Assembly: GCF_018390735.1 (NCBI RefSeq)
Contig: NZ_JAHBCL010000008.1
Location: 62,001-126,000 of the forward strand
DNA from: Fusibacter paucivorans
GTDB taxonomy: Bacteria > Bacillota > Clostridia > Peptostreptococcales > Acidaminobacteraceae
DNA: 64,000 nt
Reading direction: 5' to 3'
Part shown: positions 1 through 8,464 of the stretch, piece by piece
Layout of the letters: each line of letters opens with the position of its first letter
Position numbering within the stretch: position 1 is the stretch's first letter
Made by a program: the position numbers and the translations under genes
The notes under the pieces: model-generated
What the model saw: only the letters and a program-made list of their open reading frames with translations
Told to the model about the DNA's origin: nothing
Databases searched by the model: none

Positions 1-1244
1 ACGATATTGCCTTTGGGCGTTAGATCAAGTCCGCTTGTCGACTGAGGGACGAGTGGATTAGGGCCTTGTCCGATTGCGACGACAACTGTATCGATTGGCA
101 TGGTAACAGTGTCACCGTGGATGGCAATCGGCTTGCGTCGGCCGGAAGCATCAGCTTCACCAAGTTCGTAGCGCTGAAGGATCATTTGGTTTAAATTGCC
201 TGCTGCATCACCTTCATAGGCGATGGGACTGTTGAGCAACAGGAATTTTACCCCTTCTTCTGCAGCGTGTTCTATTTCTTCATGTCTGGCAGGCATTTCT
301 GCCTCAGAACGTCTATAAACGATATAACTCTCTTCGGCACCAAGCCTTAGTGCGGTTCGTGCTGCATCCATCGCCACGTTGCCTGCACCGATGACGGCAA
401 CGCGTTTGCCGATTTTTATCGGGGTATGATAATTGACGTCGTATGCTTTCATCAAATTTGTTCGCGTTAGAAATTCGTTGGCGGCGTAGATTCCATTCAA
501 GTTCTCGCCATCTATGCCCATGAAATTCGGCAGTCCTGCACCTGTGCCAATAAAGACAGCATCGAATCCGTCGTCGAGGAGTTCATCAACGCTGGATGAT
601 TTGCCAATAACGGCATTGACTTCAATTTTGACACCAAGGGATTTGATCATGTCAATTTCTTTTTGAACGATTGCTTTTGGCAGTCTAAACTCGGGGATCC
701 CGTACATAAGGACGCCCCCCGGTGCATGGAGTGCTTCAAAAACAGTGACGTCATGTCCTCTTTTAGCGAGATCGGCAGCGGCTGTTAAGCCGGCAGGGCC
801 TGCGCCAACGACGGCAACGCGTTTATGACTGACTGTTTCAGCGGTCCACGTCTTGGCTGGCTGCTTAAGATTCCAATCAGCGGTGTAACGTTCCAATCGA
901 CCGATGGCAACGGGTTCGCCTTTAATGCCAAGAATACATTGCGCCTCACATTGTGATTCCTGAGGGCAGACGCGTCCGCAAATAGCGGGTAAGTTATTCT
1001 TTCGCATCAGAACTTCAATTGCCGAAGACATGTCATCGGCGACAATTGCTTTTATAAAGCCCGGTATATCAACGCCGACAGGACAACCGCTCACACATTT
1101 TGGATTTTTACAGTCCAAACAGCGTGAGGCCTCTTCCTTTGCCATTTCTGCTGTATAGCCTAAAGCGACTTCGCTAAAATTGCTGCGTCTTCTTTCGGGA
1201 TCTTGAACGGGCATTGCCATGCGGGTGCGTTTTAATGCTGACAT
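1..1244 (-). CDS. nfnB: NfnB/GltD-family FAD and Fe-S oxidoreductase large subunit, C-terminus cut off
   Basis: This is the large subunit of a cytoplasmic NADH-dependent ferredoxin:NADP+ oxidoreductase, of the same family as glutamate synthase small subunit GltD. About 414 residues are present of the usual 460 or so; the C-terminus lies beyond base 1. Cysteines C42, C45, C50, C54 and C89, C93, C99, C103 match the two N-terminal [4Fe-4S] sites, and GAGPAG and GAGNVAMDAA are the two dinucleotide-binding loops. The ATG at 1244 overlaps the end of the upstream gene by 13 nt, so the two are translationally coupled. Pairing with an NfnA-like subunit favours Nfn over GltD, because no glutamate synthase large subunit is visible. 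The family bifurcates electrons between ferredoxin, NADH and NADPH; that activity is inferred here. Confidence 0.88.
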   Translation of the reverse strand, partial: MSALKRTRMAMPVQDPERRRSNFSEVALGYTAEMAKEEASRCLDCKNPKCVSGCPVGVDIPGFIKAIVADDMSSAIEVLMRKNNLPAICGRVCPQESQCEAQCILGIKGEPVAIGRLERYTADWNLKQPAKTWTAETVSHKRVAVVGAGPAGLTAAADLAKRGHDVTVFEALHAPGGVLMYGIPEFRLPKAIVQKEIDMIKSLGVKIEVNAVIGKSSSVDELLDDGFDAVFIGTGAGLPNFMGIDGENLNGIYAANEFLTRTNLMKAYDVNYHTPIKIGKRVAVIGAGNVAMDAARTALRLGAEESYIVYRRSEAEMPARHEEIEHAAEEGVKFLLLNSPIAYEGDAAGNLNQMILQRYELGEADASGRRKPIAIHGDTVTMPIDTVVVAIGQGPNPLVPQSTSGLDLTPKGNI

Positions 1245-2080
1245 AATCCGGCACCTCCGCACTTGCATTCATGCTGTTCAACCGCTTTTTTTTCATCCTC
1301 TTTATAAACAGCGGCACGGCGCATCGCCAAATCGAAATCGACGAGGTGACCATCAAATTCCGGCCCATCAACACATGCAAATTTCGTGTCAGTGCCAATT
1401 TGAACGCGACATCCACCGCACATGCCGGTACCGTCTACCATGATGGGATTTAAGCTGACCGTTGTTTTAATGTTAAAAGGGCGTGTTGTTTCTGAAACGG
1501 CTTTCATCATGACCATCGGGCCAATTGCCCAAAGATGATCAATGGATTCTTTTTGGATCACCTCTTGAAGAAGGTCGGTAACAAAGCCTTTGACACCGAC
1601 ACTGCCGTCGTCAGTGGCAATATAACAGACATCGCTGACAGACGCCATTTCTTTTTCCAAAAAAAGCAACTCTTCGTTTCGTGCACCAATGATGGCGATA
1701 ACACGATTGCCGGCAGCTTTAAGCGCCTTTGCAATAGGATAAACAGGTGCGATACCAACACCGCCGCCGATACAGACAACCGTACCATACTGTTCAATTT
1801 CGGTTGGCATGCCAAGCGGTCCGACAACATCCAAAATTGTATTGCCTTCAGAAAGTGTCATCAGCGCCTGTGTTGAAAATCCCACAGCTTGAAAGACCAG
1901 TGTAATTGTACCTTTCTCTCGGTTATAATCGGCAATGGTCAGTGGAATGCGCTCAGCGAACTCATCCTGACGAACAATGATGAACTGTCCAGCGAGTGCT
2001 TTTGACGCGATTGAAGGTGCGTGAACGTCAATTTGAATGATTTGATTGCCTAAATTTTTTTTCTCGGTAATCTTATACAA
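1232..2080 (-). CDS. nfnA: NfnA/SudB-type ferredoxin-NADP reductase small subunit
   Basis: The 282-residue protein has an FAD/NAD-binding reductase fold of the dihydroorotate dehydrogenase electron-transfer (PyrK-like) group. Seen are the flavin-binding RIPLTIAD region near residues 44-51, the NAD loop GGGVGIAPVYPIAK near 105-118, and a [2Fe-2S] motif, GMCGGCRVQ followed by a distal cysteine, near residues 218-236. The start is TTG at 2080, preceded by GGAGG with seven-base spacing. It forms an operon with the NfnB-like gene. The C-terminus carries an extra cysteine-rich tail (HECKCGGAGLC). An alternative name is sulfide dehydrogenase subunit SudB, which is the same family. Confidence 0.87.
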   Translation of the reverse strand: MYKITEKKNLGNQIIQIDVHAPSIASKALAGQFIIVRQDEFAERIPLTIADYNREKGTITLVFQAVGFSTQALMTLSEGNTILDVVGPLGMPTEIEQYGTVVCIGGGVGIAPVYPIAKALKAAGNRVIAIIGARNEELLFLEKEMASVSDVCYIATDDGSVGVKGFVTDLLQEVIQKESIDHLWAIGPMVMMKAVSETTRPFNIKTTVSLNPIMVDGTGMCGGCRVQIGTDTKFACVDGPEFDGHLVDFDLAMRRAAVYKEDEKKAVEQHECKCGGAGLCQH

Positions 2081-2109
2081 TAATTGCCTCCCTGATTATA
2101 AAATAGTTA

Positions 2110-2157
2110 GGCACCCATAGCAGTGATCATTGCTTAAATAAAGCAAGACCGGGTGCC
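2110..2157 (-). promoter_or_regulatory. Nested stem-loop in the nfnA leader
   Basis: GGCACCC at 2110-2116 pairs with GGGTGCC at 2151-2157, and inside it TTGCTT at 2130-2135 pairs with AAGCAA at 2141-2146. It sits about 30 nt before the TTG start of nfnA. I recognise no known riboswitch consensus. The distal arm also contains a TTGGCAC...TTGC pair resembling a sigma-54 promoter, but with six instead of five intervening bases. Confidence 0.4.
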
Positions 2158-2506
2158 AAACGATTGTAATTCAACACGGCAGGTTTTGTTATAAACTGTA
2201 ATGCCGGCAAAGGGCAGAAATACTGCCGGTACAACAGACGGGACCGCTAGGGAACAACACAAGATTACAATTGAATTTTATCCAAAATAATGATATTATG
2301 CAATACAAAAATGGATTTGAAAAGTTCGTTAAAAACGTGACGAAAGCCTTTGGTTGCAATGGTTTGAAGGAGAAACTGCAGCAAAAATGTCCGATAATAC
2401 CGCACGCCAATATCATCAGATGGATGTCTGCTGCATTTTATCGTCAAAAATGTATCCTCGCAGGGATCATATGACGAGGCAAATCGTTGATATTGATTGC
2501 CCGGCA
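2158..2506. other. Intergenic stretch without a supported gene
   Basis: Between the nfn leader and the flavoprotein promoter I see only a short inverted repeat (CCGGCA at 2204-2209 with TGCCGG at 2224-2229). Open frames here lack ribosome sites and have no recognisable motifs. Confidence 0.5.
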
Positions 2507-2535
2507 TTCACATTTTGCTTTGAATGACGTATACT
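2507..2535 (+). promoter_or_regulatory. Sigma-70-type promoter for the flavoprotein gene
   Basis: TTCACA at 2507-2512 and TATACT at 2530-2535 are separated by exactly 17 bases. The pair points toward the flavoprotein gene starting at 2624. Confidence 0.5.
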
Positions 2536-2623
2536 GGTGGAAAGCATAGTGGCTTTATAAAAAACGTTATAACAGTAAATCAACAATGTGATGACATTAT
2601 ATGATGAGGAGAGAGAGGCGAAA

Positions 2624-3256
2624 ATGAAAGTACTATTGGTGAATGGCAGTCCAAATGAAAAGGGATGTACTTACACGGCACTTACTGAGATTCAAGAGAC
2701 TTTGACATCTGAAGGGATTGACAGCGAGATCTTTCAGCTTGGTAAAAAGCCGATTGCAGGTTGTATTGCATGCGGCAAGTGTTCGGGTACAGGGCAGTGT
2801 GTCTTTAATGACAAGGTTAACCAGTTTTTGGATTTGGCAGAGACGGCAGATGGATTCATATTCGGTTCACCTGTTCACTATGCAGCGGCGACAGGTGCGA
2901 TTACTTCGTTTTTAGATCGTGTCTTTAGGACGGATTCCAGCGGTGGGAGAAATGCATTTTATCTGAAGCCGGGGGCGGCGATACTATCGGCCAGACGTGC
3001 GGGGACAGTCGCAGCACTAGATCAACTCAATAAATATTTTCTCATTTCTCAAATGCCCATCGTTTCTTCGCGATATTGGAACATGGTATACGGGAATAAC
3101 CCTGAAGAAGTGAAACAAGATCTTGAAGGACTTCAAATGATGCGGATTCTCGCCAGAAATATGGCTTATATGTTAAAGTGTAAAGCAGCCGGTGAAGCGG
3201 CAGGCGTCAAAGTGCCAGAAGCAGAAGGGCGTGTTCGAACGAACTTTATAAAATAA
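2624..3256 (+). CDS. Iron-sulfur flavoprotein / NADPH-dependent FMN reductase family protein
   Basis: A 210-residue flavodoxin-fold protein that should bind FMN and pass electrons in the cytoplasm. The N-terminal LLVNGSPNEKGCTYTA is the phosphate-binding loop of this family. C47, C50, C53 and C59 form a compact CX2CX2CX5C cluster like that of Isf-type iron-sulfur flavoproteins, so a [4Fe-4S] centre is likely. GSPVHYAAATG near residue 88 is the second flavin loop. ATG 2624 is chosen because GAGAGAGG lies just upstream; ATG 2588 has no ribosome site. The physiological electron partner is unknown. Confidence 0.85.
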   Translation: MKVLLVNGSPNEKGCTYTALTEIQETLTSEGIDSEIFQLGKKPIAGCIACGKCSGTGQCVFNDKVNQFLDLAETADGFIFGSPVHYAAATGAITSFLDRVFRTDSSGGRNAFYLKPGAAILSARRAGTVAALDQLNKYFLISQMPIVSSRYWNMVYGNNPEEVKQDLEGLQMMRILARNMAYMLKCKAAGEAAGVKVPEAEGRVRTNFIK

Positions 3257-3318
3257 GGCGAGGCGCACACTAAAGCAGGTTTATTCTGTAAATGCTGATA
3301 TAGTATTCAGGAGGGATA

Positions 3319-3840
3319 ATGGAAGATTATCAGTTTGTTCGCGGAACCGCATCTCTGGTGAGTGTTATTCAAATGCTTTCCATTGAGACATTTAGTGAAA
3401 CGTTTGGCGATCAAAACCATGCAGCAGATTTGGCGCTGTTCTTAAAGAAAGCTTATGCAACTGAAAAACTGCTTCGCGAGCTTGCAGATTCAGATACGTT
3501 TTTTTACCTGCTTTACGTTGGCGAAGAAGCAGTCGGTTATTTGAAACTCAATGTGGATTCTGCACAGTCAGACATTCATGATCCTGCGGCTTTGGAGGTA
3601 GAACGCATTTATATGAAGCGTGCGTATCAAGGGCGTGGACTAGGACATTTGCTGATGAATAAAGCGATTGAAATTGCGAACGATCTTGAGAAATGTTACC
3701 TTTGGCTAGGTGTGTGGGAAAAGAATGAACATGCACTTGGTTATTATCGACATTATGATTTTTACCAGATTGGTATGCATGACTTTGTCGTCGGCAATGA
3801 TGTACAGACAGATTTGCTCATGCGGAAAGATTTAGCATAG
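3319..3840 (+). CDS. GNAT N-acetyltransferase, PaiA-like
   Basis: A 173-residue Gcn5-related acetyltransferase that transfers acetyl groups from acetyl-CoA to an amine. The acetyl-CoA loop is RAYQGRGLGHLLMNKA near residues 101-116, and the following LWLGVWEKNEHALGYYRHYDF is the pattern of the PaiA spermidine/spermine acetyltransferase branch. A strong AGGAGGG lies six bases before ATG 3319. It follows the flavoprotein gene by 62 nt and may be cotranscribed. A polyamine substrate is an inference from the subfamily. Confidence 0.83.
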   Translation: MEDYQFVRGTASLVSVIQMLSIETFSETFGDQNHAADLALFLKKAYATEKLLRELADSDTFFYLLYVGEEAVGYLKLNVDSAQSDIHDPAALEVERIYMKRAYQGRGLGHLLMNKAIEIANDLEKCYLWLGVWEKNEHALGYYRHYDFYQIGMHDFVVGNDVQTDLLMRKDLA

Positions 3841-3865
3841 AATTTTTTAAAAGATGAATATGAGA

Positions 3866-3906
3866 CAAGCCGCCGCAATCGTTTTGAATGATGTTGTGAC
3901 GGCTTG
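3866..3906 (+). terminator. Stem-loop between convergent genes, possible terminator
   Basis: CAAGCCG at 3866-3872 pairs with CGGCTTG at 3900-3906 with further imperfect pairing inside. It lies between two convergent genes but lacks a clear run of T on either side. Confidence 0.4.
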
Positions 3907-3912
3907 AAACAT

Positions 3913-4308
3913 TTAAAATGTCATGCGCTTTGTTTCGCCGGAAAAGGCACAAAAGTCAGCAGTTGCATTTTGAAGGTAGAATACTTCCATGAGCTGATCA
4001 TCCACGTGATACATACTGCTGAGGACCTTTTCATTTGCCGTCATCATGGCAACACGTGCTTCGCGGCGCTCATCATGAATGGCTTCTGCTTCGAGACGAA
4101 TCCAGGTGCCTTGGTACATACCGCTGATTTCAACCTTGGGGTGATGCTTCATTTGAGCAAAGACTTTCTTTTGATTATTGGTGACAATGTAAAGCTTACC
4201 GTCATATTCGGCGACGGCGCCAAACGGTCTGACGCGAGGTGTCTCACCATCCATCGTCGCCAAGTAAAAAGTGCCGCAGTTTTGCAGATACGTCAATACT
4301 TCTTTCAT
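3913..4308 (-). CDS. Pyridoxamine 5'-phosphate oxidase-fold flavoprotein
   Basis: A 131-residue split-barrel protein of the PPOX family, which binds FMN (or sometimes haem or F420). The pattern LATMDGETPRVRPFGAV near residues 16-32, KLYIVTNNQKKVF and the C-terminal DFCAFSGETKRM are characteristic. AGGGA lies ahead of the ATG at 4308. It is divergent from an HxlR regulator with a shared intergenic operator, so it is probably the target of that regulator. The substrate is unknown. Confidence 0.82.
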   Translation of the reverse strand: MKEVLTYLQNCGTFYLATMDGETPRVRPFGAVAEYDGKLYIVTNNQKKVFAQMKHHPKVEISGMYQGTWIRLEAEAIHDERREARVAMMTANEKVLSSMYHVDDQLMEVFYLQNATADFCAFSGETKRMTF

Positions 4309-4381
4309 AAGCTTGTTCCCTTCTATATGTCATGATATAATAATTCACGTGTTTATTATAATTGGTAAGAACGATTATTCA

Positions 4382-4420
4382 AGTACGATATTTGACGATA
4401 CTAGTATCGCAAATGATACT
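4382..4420. promoter_or_regulatory. Extended dyad, likely HxlR operator
   Basis: CGATACTAGTATCG at 4396-4409 is a perfect 14-base palindrome. Outer arms AGTACGATATTTG (from 4382) and CAAATGATACT (to 4420) extend the symmetry imperfectly to about 39 bases. It lies between the divergent PPOX-fold and HxlR genes. Confidence 0.55.
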
Positions 4421-4510
4421 GTTGGGAATTGGTGGCTTGAGGATGCATGTTGGGATGCTTCTAGTAGCTGAAGGATCATGTGAAAAAATATTAAGAGGGA
4501 GGCTTATAAG

Positions 4511-4846
4511 GTGACGCCGATAGATTTATATGGGATATGTCCATTTGTAACGTCTCAAAAAGTATTGACGGGAAAATGGTCCATGTACATTATGTATTTG
4601 CTTCAGGACGGGCCAATACGGTTTAATGCGTTAAAGCGGAAAATGCCGGAAGAAATGACGCATACGACACTGTCGAGACAATTGAAATCCCTTGAACAAG
4701 AGGGGCTGGTTGTGAGAACAGCCTATACGCAGGTACCGCCAAAGGTAGAGTATGAACTCAGTGATATTGGCAGACAGTTTGAACCCGTTCTCAAGGCATT
4801 GGGCAATTGGGGCGAAGCGTATATTGAATACTTAAAAAAACAGTAG
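4511..4846 (+). CDS. HxlR-family winged-helix transcriptional regulator
   Basis: A 111-residue MarR-like DNA-binding protein. Diagnostic features are C10-P11 near the N-terminus, LTGKWSMYIMYLL, the recognition helix region THTTLSRQLKSLEQEGLV and YELSDIGRQFEPVLKALGNWGE. HxlR proteins of the YodB/HypR type use the N-terminal cysteine to sense quinones, aldehydes or disulfide stress; C10 is present, so redox sensing is plausible. The start is GTG at 4511, with GAGGGAGG upstream. Its divergent neighbour is a flavoprotein, a common arrangement for this family. Confidence 0.9.
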   Translation: MTPIDLYGICPFVTSQKVLTGKWSMYIMYLLQDGPIRFNALKRKMPEEMTHTTLSRQLKSLEQEGLVVRTAYTQVPPKVEYELSDIGRQFEPVLKALGNWGEAYIEYLKKQ

Positions 4847-4867
4847 ATCTAAGATCTGCTGTTTTTT
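4839..4867 (+). terminator. Intrinsic terminator of the HxlR gene
   Basis: AACAG-T-AGATCT pairs with AGATCT-G-CTGTT, followed by six T. The left arm overlaps the stop codon. Confidence 0.75.
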
Positions 4868-4894
4868 AATAAAGGATACCATTTCCTTAAAGGA

Positions 4895-6085
4895 TTAGCG
4901 TTTGTTTAACTTTAATGCTGTGTTGACAAAAACTTTGACGCCGCAGGCCAAGGCATCTTCATTTAAATTTAGAATGGGGCTGTGGAGTTCGCCACGGTCT
5001 TCACCCTCGGCGCCAACGCCGAGGAGAAAGATGACCCCCGGGATGACTTCCTGATAGTAAGAAAAATCTTCCGAACCGAGGTGCGGCATTTGAAGTTCTA
5101 CAATGTGTTGTTCGCCGCCTAAAATTTCTGAGGCGGCATTTTTCAGCAGCTCGTTATAAGTGGGATCATTGTATACAGCCGGAAATCCTTCAATAAAATC
5201 GACATCCGCACTGCCGCCGAGTGCCATTGCCGCATGACTGCAAATGCGTTCAATGCGTTCACGATAAAGCAGTTTGTTTTGCCGATCAATGCAGCGTATC
5301 ATCCCGGACATCTCCACTGTATCAGCGATGACGTTGTCTGCTTCGCCCCCCCTGATCTTGCAGATATCAAAGGTGGTGATGTCAAAAGGGCTGATACTGC
5401 TGGCCTTTATGGATTGTAGAGCCATCAGCATATTGGCAGCAATCATAATGGCATTGACGCCTTTTTCCGGTTCCGAAGAATGGGCGGCAATGCCGTGAAC
5501 GTTGATGACGACAATATCATCCGTTGCAGAGAGGTAACCGCTTTTTATGCCGATGTTGCCAGCGGGAATTGCGGGCATAATGTGAAGCGCAAAAATAGCT
5601 TCGGCTTTTGGGTTTTCAAGGACATCGCCATCAATCATGCATTTGGCGCCGCCGTTGGCTTCTTCACCGGGCTGAAAAATGATTTTGATGATTCCCTTTA
5701 GTTCGTCTTTCATATCAGCCAGTATTTTAGCAGTACCGAGTAGAACGGCCATATGGGCATCGTGTCCGCAGGCGTGCATAATGCCGCAGCGCTTTGATTC
5801 GAATGAAAGGCCGGTCGCTTCAACCACGGGCAAAGCGTCCATGTCGGCGCGAAAAGCAATACAGGGTCCGCAATTGCCGGTATCAAGTGTTCCCAAAACA
5901 CCGGTGCCGCCAATGCGCGTCTGCACATGATAACCGAATGATTCCAGCATTTCTGCAATATAGGCTGAGGTTTCGAATTCTTCAAAACTCAGTTCTGGAT
6001 TTTCATGTAAATGTCTTCGCCATTTAATCATATCCGACTGTAAAGCTTCAATGCGATGGCTTAAATCACTTAATTGGTCCTTCAT
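4895..6085 (-). CDS. M20D-family metallo-amidohydrolase (N-acyl amino acid / hippurate hydrolase type)
   Basis: A 396-residue zinc or manganese amidohydrolase that cleaves an acyl group from an amino acid or related amide. Metal ligands are visible as C106 and H108 in HACGHDAHM, E141/E142 in QPGEEANGG, H168 in FALHIMP and a C-terminal histidine in GELHSP. AAGGAG precedes the ATG. It lies nine bases after the isochorismatase-fold gene, in one operon behind a sigma-54 promoter. The two hydrolases together suggest stepwise breakdown of an amide-linked nitrogen compound; the substrate is not evident. Confidence 0.87.
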   Translation of the reverse strand: MKDQLSDLSHRIEALQSDMIKWRRHLHENPELSFEEFETSAYIAEMLESFGYHVQTRIGGTGVLGTLDTGNCGPCIAFRADMDALPVVEATGLSFESKRCGIMHACGHDAHMAVLLGTAKILADMKDELKGIIKIIFQPGEEANGGAKCMIDGDVLENPKAEAIFALHIMPAIPAGNIGIKSGYLSATDDIVVINVHGIAAHSSEPEKGVNAIMIAANMLMALQSIKASSISPFDITTFDICKIRGGEADNVIADTVEMSGMIRCIDRQNKLLYRERIERICSHAAMALGGSADVDFIEGFPAVYNDPTYNELLKNAASEILGGEQHIVELQMPHLGSEDFSYYQEVIPGVIFLLGVGAEGEDRGELHSPILNLNEDALACGVKVFVNTALKLNKR

Positions 6086-6094
6086 GAGATCTCC

Positions 6095-6793
6095 TTATAA
6101 CATATTGTCCAGTCTGTTTAACAGGGCTTCAGTATTCTCTGAAGCGGCATATATTTTTCGAATGCCTTGAAGTGCGTATTCATGACGTTCTTTGCTGAGA
6201 GCGCCGATGGCATCGTCAATAATTTCTGTTGCATAGCCTAAGTCGGCGAGATCACGAACGGAAGAACTAACGCATTGGTCTGTATAAAAACCGACGACCA
6301 ATACATTTTTCACGCCAAGATTTCTCAAGATTCGATCAATTGGTGTACCGACGTGTATACCTGAGCAGGTTTTTTTCAGAATGATTTCATCATCCAGCGG
6401 CTGCGCGACAGGTAGAAAGTTGCCTTCGCGCATACCGGGTGGATATTTCATACCAGCACAGGCGTGAAGTCTGCCGGTATCTGCTGCATCAGGAAGGTAA
6501 GCTTCGATTTTGATGTGTATTGGTCGAATACCTTTTTCGCGGCATTTTGTCAAGATTTTACCGATATTTTCAAGGGTGCCGCTGATATAGCTGTCGAGTT
6601 CTTCGAGAATTGGCTTTAGCATTTCTGGGTCAAAACCAAACTTTGGCCATGCTTCTTCATAATAATCCTTGGTTAAACAGTCTTGCACATCAATGAGTAC
6701 CAATGCTGTCTCTTTAGCATCAAGTGGTACGGGTTTGTGAACCATGTCGCCGTAAGCGCCGTAATATTGTGCGGCAAATTCATTTAAATTCAT
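6095..6793 (-). CDS. Isochorismatase-fold cysteine hydrolase
   Basis: A 232-residue cysteine hydrolase. The catalytic triad can be read as D35 in LVLIDVQD, K140 or K141 in ILKKTCSGIHVG, and C174 in GFYTDQCVSSSVRDL. Family members include nicotinamidase, N-carbamoylsarcosine amidase and ureidoacrylate hydrolase. ATG 6793 is preferred because GGAGGT precedes it by four bases; upstream start codons lie inside the sigma-54 promoter. First gene of a two-gene operon with the M20 amidohydrolase. An amide or carbamoyl substrate is likely, but which one is unknown. Confidence 0.86.
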   Translation of the reverse strand: MNLNEFAAQYYGAYGDMVHKPVPLDAKETALVLIDVQDCLTKDYYEEAWPKFGFDPEMLKPILEELDSYISGTLENIGKILTKCREKGIRPIHIKIEAYLPDAADTGRLHACAGMKYPPGMREGNFLPVAQPLDDEIILKKTCSGIHVGTPIDRILRNLGVKNVLVVGFYTDQCVSSSVRDLADLGYATEIIDDAIGALSKERHEYALQGIRKIYAASENTEALLNRLDNML

Positions 6794-6830
6794 AAATACC
6801 TCCATAATTAAGATGATACTTTTAATTAAC

Positions 6831-6846
6831 GCAAATTGTGTGCCAA
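6831..6846 (-). promoter_or_regulatory. Sigma-54 (-24/-12) promoter of the isochorismatase/M20 operon
   Basis: On the minus strand TTGGCAC-ACAAT-TTGC matches the sigma-54 consensus with the required five-base gap between TGGCAC and TTGC. It lies about 40 bases before ATG 6793. The next gene upstream on this strand encodes a sigma-54 activator. Confidence 0.82.
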
Positions 6847-6880
6847 CCCGATTGCGATCGCGGTCAATGATAAACGATAA

Positions 6881-6967
6881 TTGCAATTGCAACTATTTGG
6901 GCTGTAGCATGCAATGGCGATGCGAAGAGTTCACTGTTTGAGGGTATCTCTTTTGCAAAAAATTGCA
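6881..6967. promoter_or_regulatory. Candidate enhancer (UAS) sites for the sigma-54 activator
   Basis: TGCAA-AAAA-TTGCA lies at 6954-6967, about 115 bases upstream of the -24 element. TTGCAATTGCAA at 6881-6892 carries the same half-sites without a spacer. The same TGCAA-N4-TTGCA arrangement recurs twice upstream of the activator gene itself. Confidence 0.55.
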
Positions 6968-7130
6968 GCAATTTACCGCATGAAAGTGATATTAAGTCAT
7001 TTGCTTTATTACATGAGAAAATATCATCACTCATTTTTTTATCCCTTCACCATGATATAGTCGGCCTTTGTGAGATGGCAACTCAAGAGATGCTGGTGAA
7101 GGATCAACGGAAGGCTATGATGCAATTGCC

Positions 7131-8372
7131 TTAAATACCTAATTTCTTACATTTGTAATAGAGTGTCCTAAGGGGGATGTCGAGGTCGTGAGCAGCACGG
7201 TTTTTATCGCCGCGGTGGCGTGCCAGAGCAGAAGAAATGCATTGTCGCTCAACATTTTCAATCGCATCGGAAAGCTTCGTTGGCACTGTGCCGGTCACAA
7301 TGCTCGGATATGTTACAAGCGCTTGCGACGTTTGGACAAGATAGCGTTTTTCGAGGATTGTTGTTTCTTCCGGGAGGCGAATAAGCGCACGGGTCAGCAC
7401 ATTTTCAAGTTCTCTGACGTTTCCTCGCCAAGATTGCTTTTGCAGGTATTCAATTGCGGCAGGCGCAATTATTTTGACTTTTTTGGCATAAAGATCATTA
7501 TATTGGTTAAGTAGATAGAGCAGCAGCGGTTCAATATCTTCAGGGCGTTCTCGAAGCGGCGGCAAATGGATAGGGATAACATTGAGGCGATAATATAAGT
7601 CTTCTCTGAAAAGGCCGTTTTCTACCATTGTTTCCAGTGGTTTGTTGGTAGCACTGATAATGCGAACGTCAACGGGTTCTGTTTCGGCACTGCCGACGCG
7701 CATGACTTCTTTTTCCTGCAGGACACGCAATAACTTGACTTGCATATTCGCGGAGATGTCGCCAATCTCATCTAAAAAGAGTGTGCCGCGGTGTGCTTCC
7801 TGAAACAAGCCTTTTCTGCCGCGTTTAAGTGCTCCGGTAAAAGCCCCTTCACTATAGCCGAAGAGTTCACTCTCCATTAAAGCTTCCGGAATTGAAGCGC
7901 AATTGACTTTGATGAATTTTTCATGTCGACGCATACTAGCGTTATGAATGGCATTGGCAAAGATTTCTTTTCCGGTACCGCTTTCACCGCGAATTAGAAT
8001 AGTTGCGGTTGTCTTTGCAGCGCCTTGTGCAATTTTTTTGGTGTGCTGCAATGCAGGGCTGTTGCCAACGAAATCTTTAAAAGTGTATTTGGCTTGAATT
8101 TTACGTAATTTTTGATCGAGTTTATCCAATTCGCGTTTAAGGCGTGCAACATCTGAAACGTCATGGAAGACAGTGATACAGCCAAGCGACTGATCGTTGA
8201 TAATGATATTTGAGGTGTCGGCAACGACATCGCTGCCCGAACGCCTTTGCATTATTTCAAATGCATTGTTTGTGTAGACTGTTTTTTGGTGATTGGATTC
8301 AATTTTAATGGCGAAGGACATCCCGTCGAGAACGGGGCGGATTTGATCGATAAGGGACTTAAGCGTGTGCAA
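7131..8372 (-). CDS. Sigma-54-dependent transcriptional activator, PAS-AAA+-Fis
   Basis: A 413-residue enhancer-binding protein. Residues 1-85 or so form a divergent PAS-like sensor domain, followed by a short coiled linker (LKRELDKLDQKLRKIQAKY). The AAA+ domain has Walker A GESGTGKE, the sigma-54 contact loop GAFTGA and Walker B LFLDEIGD, with an arginine finger region in LREDLYYRLNV-like sequence. The C-terminal Fis-type helix-turn-helix is GDKNRAAHDLDIPLRTLYYKCKKLG. The start is TTG at 8372 with AGGAGG close upstream. It precedes the sigma-54-controlled hydrolase operon on the same strand, so it is the obvious regulator; the ligand is unknown. Confidence 0.92.
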   Translation of the reverse strand: MHTLKSLIDQIRPVLDGMSFAIKIESNHQKTVYTNNAFEIMQRRSGSDVVADTSNIIINDQSLGCITVFHDVSDVARLKRELDKLDQKLRKIQAKYTFKDFVGNSPALQHTKKIAQGAAKTTATILIRGESGTGKEIFANAIHNASMRRHEKFIKVNCASIPEALMESELFGYSEGAFTGALKRGRKGLFQEAHRGTLFLDEIGDISANMQVKLLRVLQEKEVMRVGSAETEPVDVRIISATNKPLETMVENGLFREDLYYRLNVIPIHLPPLRERPEDIEPLLLYLLNQYNDLYAKKVKIIAPAAIEYLQKQSWRGNVRELENVLTRALIRLPEETTILEKRYLVQTSQALVTYPSIVTGTVPTKLSDAIENVERQCISSALARHRGDKNRAAHDLDIPLRTLYYKCKKLGI

Positions 8373-8464
8373 GCGAACCTCCTTTCATAAGCGTTATAAT
8401 CCACATCATAAGCATTCTTGTTTTCAAATGAAGTATTAGAATGCTAAATGCTAGTAAGATTGTG

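Noticed and set aside
2271-2474. Open frame of 67 codons between nfnA and the flavoprotein gene
   Set aside because: No ribosome site, no recognisable motif, and the neighbouring promoter lies downstream of it.
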